Assembly: GCF_008014675.1 (NCBI RefSeq)
Contig: NZ_VOXD01000004.1
Coordinates: 62,001-126,000, forward strand
Direction of reading: 5' to 3'
Source of the DNA: Neolewinella aurantiaca
GTDB lineage: Bacteria; Bacteroidota; Bacteroidia; Chitinophagales; Saprospiraceae
Length of the DNA: 64,000 nucleotides
Shown piece after piece: positions 50,865 to 59,723 of this stretch. Both the position numbers and the translations under genes were made by a program. The notes below the pieces were generated by a model. It had not been told where the DNA came from. It saw only the letters and a program-made list of their open reading frames with translations, and did no database searches. Each line of letters begins with the position of its first letter. Position 1 is the first letter of the stretch.

Positions 50865-51446
50865 ATGATTAGTATGCTCAAGAAAATTTATAATTATGTC
50901 ATCTGGAAATTGAACTTGTATCATTTAAATAAGAACAGGGTATCTTTCCACAAAGACATCAAGATCTTAGGAAAGTTAACTGTCTTGAATCGGGGCGGGT
51001 GTTTTTTACTAGGTCGAAACGTGATTATCAACTCTCGTTATAGTGCAAACCCTGTTGGAAACGGACGGCAAACGGGTTTTTTCTTAAAGCCAAAGGCGAG
51101 TCTGACCATTGGAGATAATGTGGGAATCTCTAACGCTACTATCTATTGCTGGAAGTCAATAACTATTGAGTCGGACGTACTGATCGGAGGAGGAGTACAA
51201 ATATATGATTCGGACTTTCACTCACTAGGTTATGAAGACCGTGTCTTAAATGGGGACAAAAAAATTGCGGTAAGTCCGGTTAAAATAGAACAAGGAGCAT
51301 TTATTGGCATGAATAGTATCGTACTGAAAGGGGTTACGGTGGGGGCAAGAAGCATTATTGGTGCAGGGTCGGTTGTTACCAAGAGTGTGCCAGCAGGGGA
51401 AATATGGGGAGGGAACCCGGCGAAATTTATAAAGAAAGTATTCTGA
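50865..51446 (+). CDS. hexapeptide-repeat acyltransferase 1
   Basis: 193 residues. Left-handed beta-helix hexapeptide repeats throughout (LTIGDNVGISNATIYC, ITIESDVLIGGGVQIYDSDFHS) ending with VTVGARSIIGAGSVVTKSVPAGEIWGGNPAKFIKK, typical of WcaF/Maa-like O-acetyltransferases. It would acetylate a sugar of the repeat unit using acetyl-CoA as a trimer. 21 bases after the preceding glycosyltransferase. Confidence 0.9.
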   Translation: MISMLKKIYNYVIWKLNLYHLNKNRVSFHKDIKILGKLTVLNRGGCFLLGRNVIINSRYSANPVGNGRQTGFFLKPKASLTIGDNVGISNATIYCWKSITIESDVLIGGGVQIYDSDFHSLGYEDRVLNGDKKIAVSPVKIEQGAFIGMNSIVLKGVTVGARSIIGAGSVVTKSVPAGEIWGGNPAKFIKKVF

Positions 51447-51465
51447 TCTTAAATAGGATGAATTG

Positions 51466-52515
51466 ATGAAGGAGGATAATGAACTGTCAGTTAAAGAACT
51501 CTTTGTTGAGTTAAGTGCATATTTCAAATATGCTCGCTCGAAGTGGTGGTTAGTGGTGTTGGTTTGTTTGGTAATTATAGGTGGTAGTGTTGTTACTCGT
51601 TACTTAAGCGCACCTCTTTATACGGCTAAGTTGACGTACCTGGTAGAGACTGGAGGTGGGGGTGGCGGTAACGTTATCCTGTCCCAGTTAGGCTTGGGTG
51701 GTGGGCAAGCACCCAATGTAGAGAGGATTCAGCAAATTGCTTTATCTGATCAGGTGGGACTTAAAGTACTGTATGAAGGAGTAGAACTTAACGGTAAGAG
51801 AAAGTTGTTAGGTAACTACTTAATAGATGAGTTGGAGTTGCGGGAGAAATGGCGTGAAGAAGAATATGGCTTTGCGGAACTAGAACTGTTGGATTCTATT
51901 CCATTTCCAATTTCGAGAGATTACGCTAGTCTACATAAGGCACTACTTAACTTACTGTATGTCGGAGGGGGGCCTGACGGTCCGTTGATCAGGGTCGAAA
52001 CGGATGCACTTACAGTTATTGCTGAGGTAACGGTGGTGACTACCGATGAGCTGTTGTCCATTCATCTGGCCAATACGGAGTTTGACAAACTACGAGAGTT
52101 CTACACTATAAAATCTCAGGTAAGGCAATTGGACAATATAGCAGTATCCCGTACCCTCAGCGATTCGCTACAGCGGGAATTGACGAACGTACAGAAGCAA
52201 TTGCTACAGGCGCAAGATCGTCGGTCAGATATTGTGTTTAACCGAAACCGTTACGAAGTGGTACGTCTTGAGCAAGAACAACAAAAGCTAATCCTAGCAT
52301 ATACCGAAGCGTACAAAAATTTGCAAATAGCTGAGTTTACTTTCCGCAGCCAGCGCCCTAATATTGAAGTGATTGACCGACCCTTTGCCCCGATTTACGG
52401 TTACAGGTACCCAATAGTCCGCTTGGTTATGTTGAGCGGAATCATCAGTGTCATTGTCGCTCTGGCCCTGCTTTTCTTTGCTTACTTGTGGAAAAAAATA
52501 TTAACAGATATTTGA
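51466..52515 (+). CDS. Wzz/chain-length determinant-like protein
   Basis: 349 residues from ATG 51466, after an in-frame TTG. Membrane helix near residues 28-46 (WWLVVLVCLVIIGGSVVTRYL), a periplasmic part with a long coiled coil (SDSLQRELTNVQKQLLQAQD, VRLEQEQQKLILAYTEAYKNL), then IDRPFAPIYGYRYPIVRLVM and a second helix. This is the Wzz topology, with no cytoplasmic tyrosine-kinase domain. It should control chain length and connect Wzy to the SLBB export protein 7.6 kb upstream. Its stop TGA overlaps the next start (TGATG). Confidence 0.9.
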   Translation: MKEDNELSVKELFVELSAYFKYARSKWWLVVLVCLVIIGGSVVTRYLSAPLYTAKLTYLVETGGGGGGNVILSQLGLGGGQAPNVERIQQIALSDQVGLKVLYEGVELNGKRKLLGNYLIDELELREKWREEEYGFAELELLDSIPFPISRDYASLHKALLNLLYVGGGPDGPLIRVETDALTVIAEVTVVTTDELLSIHLANTEFDKLREFYTIKSQVRQLDNIAVSRTLSDSLQRELTNVQKQLLQAQDRRSDIVFNRNRYEVVRLEQEQQKLILAYTEAYKNLQIAEFTFRSQRPNIEVIDRPFAPIYGYRYPIVRLVMLSGIISVIVALALLFFAYLWKKILTDI

Positions 52516-54320
52516 TGATTGAGTGCAGAAATCATATCACTTATTTGTTGGTAATTGCCGTACTGCTCTTTGGTGTGCTGAACTGTCAAACTGTGGGAAC
52601 AACGCTACAAATTACGGCCTCGATGGAAGGCAAGGATCTTTCTCCAATGATTCGTACAACTTTGGAGCGTAATCCTAGTCAGCCGCTCAACCTAACTTTG
52701 GCGAGGGGGAAATTCTTTTTGTCGGAGAACATCCAACTCCCCGGGGGGAGCCGTTTGGTGGGGGCAGGAAGAGGTGCTACTGTTTTAGAAAGTGCCGCAG
52801 GAGTTGTTCTACTTGTAGCCGATGTTTCTGAGGTAGTGATTTCAGACTTTACGCTTAAGTCTGATGGTGGACACAGTTCGGTGGAGGTTCGTTCTGGCAC
52901 CTATCGGGAAAAAAAATCCGCCCGCCCGATACGTAACGTTCGGATCGAGAATATCAGGATAGATAACAATGCAAATACGACTAAAGGTCGGCATGGTATT
53001 TCGATTAGAGCGTGGGCCAACGAGGATGTGAGTGACATTGTCATTCGCAACTGTTCTGTAACCGGTGCATGGGGTAGGGACATCAATTTTGGCTTAGACA
53101 ATTGTTACCTTGCCTCTTATGACAGCGACGGTACGGGGAGCGTTCACGACGTTCTTGTGGAAGGCTGTGATTTCGATCTTGCTGGCCGTCAAAATCTCTC
53201 GGTAGCAGGTAAAGGGGCTGGAAAGCCATACAATATCACTATTCGAAATTGCAGTTTTAAGAATAGCACCCTTGCAGGGATTGACCTGGAAGAAGCACGT
53301 GCCGTCAAAATTGAAGGATGCTCTTTTGAGGACAATGGTTTATGTACCACCTACTTTGATTTAGGGTCTCGTAACAATGCTATGCGTTCTGCTTTGGTGG
53401 CACACAATAGTGAAGCGGCGGTTAGTGATTGTACCTTCCGTAACGCATTCATTGGTTATGCTGCTGTCCACAAGGAAAGTGGCGGAATGCACCTGACCGA
53501 CTGCCATTTTACTGATGCTCCTGTCGCCAATGGAAATTTTGCCGGGTTTGGGGAAACGGAATTCAATAACTGTTCTTTCACGGGAAGTAACCGTCCGGTG
53601 GTAAAGATGTACCGTGGCCGCTTTCAGTTTACGGATTGCCGGTTTTCGGGCAGCGCTGAGTCACTGATAGAACTTGCCGGAGGAGGAACCTCCAAGAGAG
53701 AACATGAAATAGCTGGTTTTACTAACTGTGAGTTTACTGGTTCCGGCTCCACTACTGCGATTCTGGCCAATTACGAGTTCCTTGTTTTTGAGGGCTGTAA
53801 ATTTCAAACTTTTTCTAATTTATTTAGTACTTCCGGAATCAACCGGTGGAATACCCTTAAACTTCTCAATGCCAACGTAAGCGATGTTGGCTCTATTGGA
53901 GAGTTTCCTTATCAATCTTTAGAGTATTTGAAAATTGAGAATAGTCACCTTGAGCTGTCTAAAGGAGGACTTACCTCGCCTACGGTGAACGGTGTTTTTG
54001 AACTGAATGGAAACGATATAAAGCTGGCCAACAAAACAGCTGCACTAGTTAAAAGTAAGCAGTTTCGCAAAGTTGTGTTGAAGGGAAACACCATTTCTCA
54101 AGAGGTAGCGACTATGCCTCTAATTGACCTTACTACCCAAGCCGATGGAGAAGTTCATATCATTGATAATGTATTGCCTGAAAAAAGCAGGGAAGTCTCT
54201 CTTATCAAAATAGCGGGACGCGGAAAGATTCCTTTAGGTAAAACAACCATTGGTGGTAATAAAAGCCTCTCCGGGAAGTCAGTAGATCCGGACCTATTTG
54301 GAACCTTGAAGAAAAACTAG
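52515..54320 (+). CDS. secreted parallel beta-helix protein
   Basis: 601 residues from ATG 52515, overlapping the Wzz stop by one base; a GTG at 52488 is an alternative. N-terminal hydrophobic signal (ITYLLVIAVLLFGVLNCQT; the Cys context is not a good lipobox). The body is many right-handed beta-helix (PbH1) rungs of the pattern VRIENIRIDNN, IVIRNCSVTG, VLVEGCDFDLAG, ITIRNCSFKNST, VKIEGCSFEDN, FNNCSFTGS, FTDCRFSGS. Such folds occur in polysaccharide lyases, epimerases and tail-spike glycosidases. Catalytic residues cannot be identified. Its position between wzz and wzy suggests it modifies or trims the polymer in the periplasm (inference). Confidence 0.85.
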   Translation: MIECRNHITYLLVIAVLLFGVLNCQTVGTTLQITASMEGKDLSPMIRTTLERNPSQPLNLTLARGKFFLSENIQLPGGSRLVGAGRGATVLESAAGVVLLVADVSEVVISDFTLKSDGGHSSVEVRSGTYREKKSARPIRNVRIENIRIDNNANTTKGRHGISIRAWANEDVSDIVIRNCSVTGAWGRDINFGLDNCYLASYDSDGTGSVHDVLVEGCDFDLAGRQNLSVAGKGAGKPYNITIRNCSFKNSTLAGIDLEEARAVKIEGCSFEDNGLCTTYFDLGSRNNAMRSALVAHNSEAAVSDCTFRNAFIGYAAVHKESGGMHLTDCHFTDAPVANGNFAGFGETEFNNCSFTGSNRPVVKMYRGRFQFTDCRFSGSAESLIELAGGGTSKREHEIAGFTNCEFTGSGSTTAILANYEFLVFEGCKFQTFSNLFSTSGINRWNTLKLLNANVSDVGSIGEFPYQSLEYLKIENSHLELSKGGLTSPTVNGVFELNGNDIKLANKTAALVKSKQFRKVVLKGNTISQEVATMPLIDLTTQADGEVHIIDNVLPEKSREVSLIKIAGRGKIPLGKTTIGGNKSLSGKSVDPDLFGTLKKN

Positions 54321-54323
54321 CCA

Positions 54324-55571
54324 GTGCTACGTAAGGGACTAGCGGTTTATATCCTATTGTTACCATTCACGTCTGCTTTCGCGCTGACGTCAACCATAAC
54401 GCTTAGCGTAGTATGGGTATGCGCACTGCTACTACTGTACGTATTCTATATTATGATAAACAAGAAGATGCAGAACCCGCTGACGGTTGAGCATCTTTTA
54501 GCGGGGACTTTTCTTCTTGGAATAGTCATTTCCTATGTTTACAATGGTTTCCTCCAGTCGAAGCCTACGAACCACCTGATTGCCTACTTCGTCACGTTTG
54601 GGCTCTTCTTTGGCTTTATCAACCAACTGTTAAACGAGCTCGGGCCAAGTGAAAAGAACGTAGACTTCGTACTTAAATGGCTGACGATCATGATGGTATT
54701 CGTCAGTTGCTTTGCGGTAGCGGAGTTTGGGGTCCGGATGGCCATTGGGGTCAATATCGGAGACTTTCTGCCACGGCCGTTCAGGGGGGAATACGACTCT
54801 TCTACACTTGACAAGTTTCTGGTGCGAGTACGAGGTTTTACGGAGGAATCCGGCCAGCATGCATTCATCAGTGAAGCTTTTATGCCGCTCTGTATCTACT
54901 ACCTCATTTACCGGACCAATTGGCCTGGATTAATAAAAGGAGGTCTGATCGGGCTGCTGATTGTTAGCTTTCTGTTGGCGTTTAGCGCAGGCGCGCTTGT
55001 CGCTTTGGGGCTGGCCTTAGGAGTAATGGGTGCATATTACTTCGTATTTCGACGCATTAGCGTGGGGACCATCTTCAAACTGGTGATAGGGGTTTTGGTA
55101 GCCTACCTGGCTATTCTGGCCCTTCTTGACATCGATCTTTTTGCTACGCTTTACGCCATCGTTGAAGCAAAACTAAACGGCGGTGGATCATTGAATGACC
55201 GTAGCAGTCGGATGGATGAGTTTTGGATTGCTTACTTACCTCAACCCATATATCATAAACTTTTGGGGTTCGGGCCTTCAGGGTTCCGTATTCTCGGACT
55301 AGAAAAATCTATTCTCTCTCTCTACCCGACTTTCATGAACGAAGGAGGCATTATCAGCCTTAGTACTTTTCTATTGTTTCTCACGTACACGTTCTGGACA
55401 ATAGTACGCATTGAAGGCGTAGCGAAACTATTTTTACTTGTGAGTTTTGTTGCTTGCGTTGTCCATTATATCGCTGTTGCTGATTACTTCCGGCCGTGGT
55501 TTTGGTTTTTTACAGCGCTGGTCTTTTTTATAAGTCGGGTTGAAAGCGAAGCGAAAATAGCCAAGGTGTAA
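54324..55571 (+). CDS. O-antigen/exopolysaccharide polymerase, Wzy-like
   Basis: 415 residues with a GTG start three bases after the preceding stop. About ten membrane helices with one long periplasmic loop (GDFLPRPFRGEYDSSTLDKFLVRVRGFTEESGQHA) and DRSSRMDEFWIAYLPQPIYHKLLGFGPSGF, typical of Wzy/O-antigen-ligase family proteins. It would polymerise lipid-linked repeat units in the periplasm. Identified by topology and context because Wzy sequences diverge strongly. Confidence 0.85.
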   Translation: MLRKGLAVYILLLPFTSAFALTSTITLSVVWVCALLLLYVFYIMINKKMQNPLTVEHLLAGTFLLGIVISYVYNGFLQSKPTNHLIAYFVTFGLFFGFINQLLNELGPSEKNVDFVLKWLTIMMVFVSCFAVAEFGVRMAIGVNIGDFLPRPFRGEYDSSTLDKFLVRVRGFTEESGQHAFISEAFMPLCIYYLIYRTNWPGLIKGGLIGLLIVSFLLAFSAGALVALGLALGVMGAYYFVFRRISVGTIFKLVIGVLVAYLAILALLDIDLFATLYAIVEAKLNGGGSLNDRSSRMDEFWIAYLPQPIYHKLLGFGPSGFRILGLEKSILSLYPTFMNEGGIISLSTFLLFLTYTFWTIVRIEGVAKLFLLVSFVACVVHYIAVADYFRPWFWFFTALVFFISRVESEAKIAKV

Positions 55572-55572
55572 C

Positions 55573-56217
55573 ATGAATCAACTGAAATCCCTACTACGCC
55601 TCTGCCAAAAAAACCACGTGAGTTTCCTCTACGTCGCGATAAGGGCTGCGTACTGGAAACTATTCAGAGGGTTACTGCTATTCGCTCCCGCAGCAGTGGC
55701 AATGCGGATAAAAGGGAGAATTGAAACTTCGGATCGCCTTGTCGTTGGTTTGGGTGAATCGAACTTTACTGACGGAAGAGAGCGAACGATACTAAATATA
55801 CGCGGCAAGCTGGCCCTTGCCGGAGCCTATTCTATTGGGAGCGGTTGCCGCTTCGATATCGGGAATGACGCAACCGTTAAAATTGGAAAAGGCGGCTATA
55901 TCAACGTCAACACAACAGTTGTCATCATGCATGGGCTCACGATTGGAGATCAATGCGTGATTTCCTGGAACTGCCAATTCCTGGATGAAGACTTTCATCA
56001 GGTGGAGTATGAAGGTAAAACTCAACGGCCTAAAGAAATTACCCTGGGCAGCCACGTTTGGGTCGGCTGCGGATCAAGTATATACAGCGGTACAAGTATC
56101 CCGGATGGTTGCATCGTTGCCTCCAACAGTGTAGTGCGTGGTGTATTTTCCGAACCTAATTGCATAATCGGAGGAAATCCTGCTAAAATTATTAAAAGAA
56201 ACGTTGATTGGAAATAA
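55573..56217 (+). CDS. hexapeptide-repeat acyltransferase 2
   Basis: 214 residues starting one base after the wzy stop. Beta-helix hexapeptides (IGSGCRFDIGNDATVKIGKGGYINVNTTVVI, HGLTIGDQCVISWNCQFLDEDFHQV) end with HVWVGCGSSIYSGTSIPDGCIVASNSVV and GGNPAKIIK. Related in design to the first acyltransferase gene but clearly different in sequence, so a second acetylation site is plausible. Confidence 0.9.
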   Translation: MNQLKSLLRLCQKNHVSFLYVAIRAAYWKLFRGLLLFAPAAVAMRIKGRIETSDRLVVGLGESNFTDGRERTILNIRGKLALAGAYSIGSGCRFDIGNDATVKIGKGGYINVNTTVVIMHGLTIGDQCVISWNCQFLDEDFHQVEYEGKTQRPKEITLGSHVWVGCGSSIYSGTSIPDGCIVASNSVVRGVFSEPNCIIGGNPAKIIKRNVDWK

Positions 56218-57005
56218 CTGATAATAAACCACTAATCTCCATTATCACCGTAGTTTACAATGGTGCGGCCTACCTGGAAGAAACGATCAGGAGTGTCCTT
56301 GCTCAGGATTATTCTAACTACGAGTATATCATCATTGATGGAGGGAGTACTGATGGTTCAGTCGAGATAATAAAGCGCTATGCTGATCATCTTGTTTACT
56401 GGGTCAGTGAACCTGACCGTGGCATGTACGACGCGATTAATAAAGGCATCGGGCGGGCGAAGGGGGAGATTTGGACCAGCCTCAATTCAGATGATCGTTT
56501 GGCCTCGGAAGGCGTATTTTCCGCAGTAATAGATGCTTACCGGAAGCACCCGGAGCACATTGCCTACTTTGGCAACATCATTAAGGAACGTGACGGTGAG
56601 CGGAGACATATCAGGTTGGAGGATGTTGGTTTTCAGCGATTGCTCTCTTCCCGCCATTGCACCTTTATGCCTCAGCCTGCTACTTATAACGTTAAGGCCA
56701 AAACAGATGCGGTGGGGTACTTCGATGACCAGTACCGCTACGCGGCGGATTATGACTATCACCTGCGGATACTCAAAGAAGGGACTGCTTTACACGTTCC
56801 GATCGAATTTACCATATTCCGCCAACATGAGGATGCGCTGACGAGTACCGGAAACGACAAGATGCGGGAAGAAAAAGAGAAAATTATTACGGCTCACGGC
56901 TACGGACAACAGCCACTTAAAGAGCGCCTTCTTTACTTTATCGGCTGGTCGAAGTACGCTATCCGTAACAAGTTGTTTACCCGCACCAGTACCGCTGAAT
57001 TATGA
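56208..57005 (+). CDS. glycosyltransferase family 2
   Basis: 265 residues, TTG start at 56208 inside the end of the previous gene (10-base overlap); no ATG is available in frame before the conserved first strand. LISIITVVYNGAAYLEETI, YIIIDGGSTDGSVEII and WTSLNSDDRLASEG (DxD-type SDD) are GT2-A motifs of the colanic/WcaE-like subgroup. Ends with a TGA overlapping the ATG of the next gene (ATGA). Confidence 0.9.
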   Translation: MEITDNKPLISIITVVYNGAAYLEETIRSVLAQDYSNYEYIIIDGGSTDGSVEIIKRYADHLVYWVSEPDRGMYDAINKGIGRAKGEIWTSLNSDDRLASEGVFSAVIDAYRKHPEHIAYFGNIIKERDGERRHIRLEDVGFQRLLSSRHCTFMPQPATYNVKAKTDAVGYFDDQYRYAADYDYHLRILKEGTALHVPIEFTIFRQHEDALTSTGNDKMREEKEKIITAHGYGQQPLKERLLYFIGWSKYAIRNKLFTRTSTAEL

Positions 57006-58156
57006 AGAAAATACTAATTGATGCAACCTGCATTCTGCCCAAGCAGAGCGGCGTGGGGAGATATGCCATCGAACTTTTGCGGGCTATGGTGGCTCTTGAC
57101 CAGAAGAGATGGGCGCTCCACATTTTGTTGCATCCCGATATCAGAAACATGACGGATTCTCCGGTAGGTTTCCTGTTTGCAGAGTCACGGATAAAACCGG
57201 AAGTGAGCTACCTTGAAGTGCCGGGTATAGGGTTTAAACGAGAGTGGGTTTTCTGGCGTATGCGCGGTCAGTTTCCTGCTCATGACTTGTTTCACTGCCT
57301 GTCTTCCAATGCTCCCTGGTGCATGGCGAAGCGTGGGCTCGTTACCATACATGACCTGAAATTCATTCTTTTTCCTGGTTTTTTCGGAAAAGTCGGGCGT
57401 TTGAAAAGCTTGTATCTGAGTAAGCAGTTTCGTGCTATTGCGCGCAGGTACCAAAGAATAATTACAGTAAGTGACTCTACCCGACACGATTTTCTGGAAG
57501 TTTATGGTAGCGAAGCCAAAGGACTGGAAAAGAGGGTTAAAGCAATTTTGTCCGGGTATTCCGTGCCAGGTGGAAGTACTTCACTTCCTGAATTAAAACA
57601 GCAATACGGTATTGACGGCCCTTACTTCTTCTACCTGGGAGAGTTGCGGCCGCACAAGAATGTACGGGGCATGATCGATGCCTTTATTGCTCATAAGCGA
57701 GCGAATCCTGATAATGATGCATTGTTTGTTATCGGGGGGCATGCTCACCCTTCTTTTGTCGCAGATTATGTGGAGGATGAGGCAGTTCGCTTTATCGGTT
57801 TTGTACGGGAACAGGATCTTGGCCCGCTTTATAAGCACTCGCTGGCCTGTTATTTTGCCAGCTTATATGAAGGTTTTGGTTTCCCGATTCTCGAAGCGAT
57901 GGCCTCAGGCACTTTGGTGATCACCTCGTCCATCAGTTCGATGCCGGAAGTGGCTGGTGACGCTGCAATACTGGTGGACCCTACGGATAAAAGTGACATG
58001 GAATCCGCACTTACCCGTGTAAAGGAGATGTCTGAAAAAGAAAGAGAAGCCTTTATTCAGAAGGCTTCATTGAATCTGGACCGTTTCTCCTGGAAATCCT
58101 GTGCCAGACAAACTTTCGAGCAGTACAACTTACTGATCGGGAACCTCACGAAGTAA
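57002..58156 (+). CDS. glycosyltransferase family 4 (mannosyltransferase-like)
   Basis: 384 residues, start overlapping the preceding stop by four bases. SGVGRYAIELLRAMV, VTIHDLKFILFPGFF, YFFYLGELRPHKNVRGMIDAF and ASLYEGFGFPILEAMASGT are strong GT4 motifs of the WbaZ/MtfB-like group, often mannosyltransferases. GDP-mannose-derived sugars are suggested by gmd and fcl downstream, so the donor could be GDP-Man or GDP-Fuc; this is inference. Confidence 0.9.
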   Translation: MKKILIDATCILPKQSGVGRYAIELLRAMVALDQKRWALHILLHPDIRNMTDSPVGFLFAESRIKPEVSYLEVPGIGFKREWVFWRMRGQFPAHDLFHCLSSNAPWCMAKRGLVTIHDLKFILFPGFFGKVGRLKSLYLSKQFRAIARRYQRIITVSDSTRHDFLEVYGSEAKGLEKRVKAILSGYSVPGGSTSLPELKQQYGIDGPYFFYLGELRPHKNVRGMIDAFIAHKRANPDNDALFVIGGHAHPSFVADYVEDEAVRFIGFVREQDLGPLYKHSLACYFASLYEGFGFPILEAMASGTLVITSSISSMPEVAGDAAILVDPTDKSDMESALTRVKEMSEKEREAFIQKASLNLDRFSWKSCARQTFEQYNLLIGNLTK

Positions 58157-58167
58157 ATTAAAAGTAG

Positions 58168-59283
58168 TTGAAGCCTCCACTTACCGTAGCCATCATCTCC
58201 AACACAGCCTGGAGTCTGGTCAATTTCCGTACCAGACTCATGGAGTCTTTGCGGGAGGCTGGCCACCGGGTCGTGGCCGTTGCTCCACCTGATGACTACG
58301 TTGACAGCGTAAACGCTTTGTGTGATGTGTTTGTGCCGCTGAAGGAACTTAGCGCCAAGGGGAAAAACCCCGCTCAGGATTACCGCCTGTACCGGGAATT
58401 TTGTGCAATCTTCCGGAAACACGGTATTGACTTTGCTTTCACCTTCACGGCAAAACCCAATATCTACGGCGCAATGGCCGGAAAGCGTTGTGGAGTTCCC
58501 GTGGTGCCAACGGTCAATGGATTAGGGAACGTATTTATCGAAAAAAGTCCGACCCAGGTGCTCATGCGGGCACTATACCGGCGAGCTTTCCGGAGTTGCC
58601 CCACGGTATTGTTTCAGAACATCGATGACGAAGAACTGTTTCTTGAAGCAGGAATTGTTGAGCTGGGGCAATGCGGTAACGTTCCGGGTTCAGGGGTGGA
58701 TTTGAAAAAATTCCCCGTTAAAGAAAGGGCTTCCGCCAGGCCTTACCGCCGCTTTCTGTTCACCGCCCGGCTGGTTAGGGAAAAAGGCGTTTTTTATTTT
58801 CTTTCCGTTGCGGAGAAAATCCGCCAGTCCGATCTTCCGGCGGAGTTCGTTGTTATTGGAATGCCAGCTAATAATCCTTCAAGCATCAGTCCTGATGCTT
58901 TATCCGAGTACGTGTTCAAAAAGAGTATAACTTATCTGGGGCAAACGGATGATATGAATGCTGCGCTGGAGAAAACAGATGTGTTGGTTCTTCCTTCTTA
59001 TTATCGGGAGGGTATTCCTCGTATCTTGCTGGAGGGGTTGGCCAAAGGCCTTCCAATCATTACTACTGATAGTGTCGGCTGCCGGGAAACGGTCACGAAC
59101 GAGGTAAACGGCCTACTGATCGCTCCACGTAGTGAACGTGCACTGGAGCAAGCAGTCCGCAGTATGCTGGAACGATCAGAGGAAGAACTTGAGGGTATGG
59201 GGAGAGCCAGCCGTCGGTTAGCCGAGGAGCGCTTTGATGTAAATCAGGTCGTTAGTACCTACTTAAGTATACTGGAGGCTTGA
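58168..59283 (+). CDS. glycosyltransferase family 4, paralogue of the gene at 62964
   Basis: 371 residues with a TTG start at 58168. AIISNTAWSLVNFRTRLMESL and GHRVVAVAPPDDYVD at the N-terminus, TFTAKPNIYGAMAGKRCGVP, FLFTARLVREKGVFYFL and YYREGIPRILLEGLAKGLPIITTDSVGCRE at the C-terminus identify a GT4 enzyme of the PglA/CapM-like type. The protein at 62964 shares the same segments (VANTAWNLLNFRKSL, YREGCPRVLLEG). Last gene of the packed operon; a 440-base gap follows. Confidence 0.9.
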   Translation: MKPPLTVAIISNTAWSLVNFRTRLMESLREAGHRVVAVAPPDDYVDSVNALCDVFVPLKELSAKGKNPAQDYRLYREFCAIFRKHGIDFAFTFTAKPNIYGAMAGKRCGVPVVPTVNGLGNVFIEKSPTQVLMRALYRRAFRSCPTVLFQNIDDEELFLEAGIVELGQCGNVPGSGVDLKKFPVKERASARPYRRFLFTARLVREKGVFYFLSVAEKIRQSDLPAEFVVIGMPANNPSSISPDALSEYVFKKSITYLGQTDDMNAALEKTDVLVLPSYYREGIPRILLEGLAKGLPIITTDSVGCRETVTNEVNGLLIAPRSERALEQAVRSMLERSEEELEGMGRASRRLAEERFDVNQVVSTYLSILEA

Positions 59284-59313
59284 TCAGGGGTTCCGGTTAC
59301 ACACTTTCTGTTA

Positions 59314-59331
59314 ACAATCTGGTTTGCGCCC
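59314..59331. repeat. solo copy of the hairpin arm
   Basis: ACAATCTGGTTTGCGCCC, identical over 18 bases to the right arm of the hairpin at 48772-48792 within the IS1-family element. Confidence 0.75.
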
Positions 59332-59610
59332 TAACGATCTTAGGCCTGTCTAGGACACTATACATTTAAGAGTAACGTCCTGATTATTTACCTCTTAACC
59401 ATATAGCATCAGTCGTATTTTACAGTCGGAAAGTCACCCTCAGGTTTATTCTCCGCCAAAAATCGAAGGGGGCATGTCTAATCACTTTATTCACTTGAGC
59501 TGCTGGGCTTCGTTTAAAAGTTGCGTCGGATAGTTACGGCCGGACCTTAAGTGGGCAATTCTGACTTAAGAGCCTAAAGTAATTGCTCTCTTTGCTCCAT
59601 TATCCTTTTC

Positions 59611-59631
59611 TTTGCACCCGCGTTTGCGCCC
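59611..59631 (-). repeat. dispersed GC-rich motif upstream of gmd
   Basis: TTGCACCCGCGTTTGCGCCC (59612-59631) followed by AAAAGG, 92 bases before gmd. Its right part GTTTGCGCCC is shared with the hairpin arm at 59314. Confidence 0.65.
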
Positions 59632-59723
59632 AAAAGGAATGAACGCTTCTAAATGTCTACCTCGCTACCTGCGCGGCGGCTTAATTTGTCAACGGGCTTC
59701 TGGTCCGGTTTACTATTATCAGC

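Larger units (their letters stand above)
59284..59723. other. 440-base intergenic gap with repeat fragments
   Basis: No gene. It contains a solo 18-base copy of the IS-nested hairpin arm (59314-59331), a CTTAAG...CTTAAG inverted repeat near 59548 and one GC-rich motif (59611-59631). Base composition returns from AT-rich to GC-rich across it, so it may be a recombination junction of the cassette. Confidence 0.6.
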
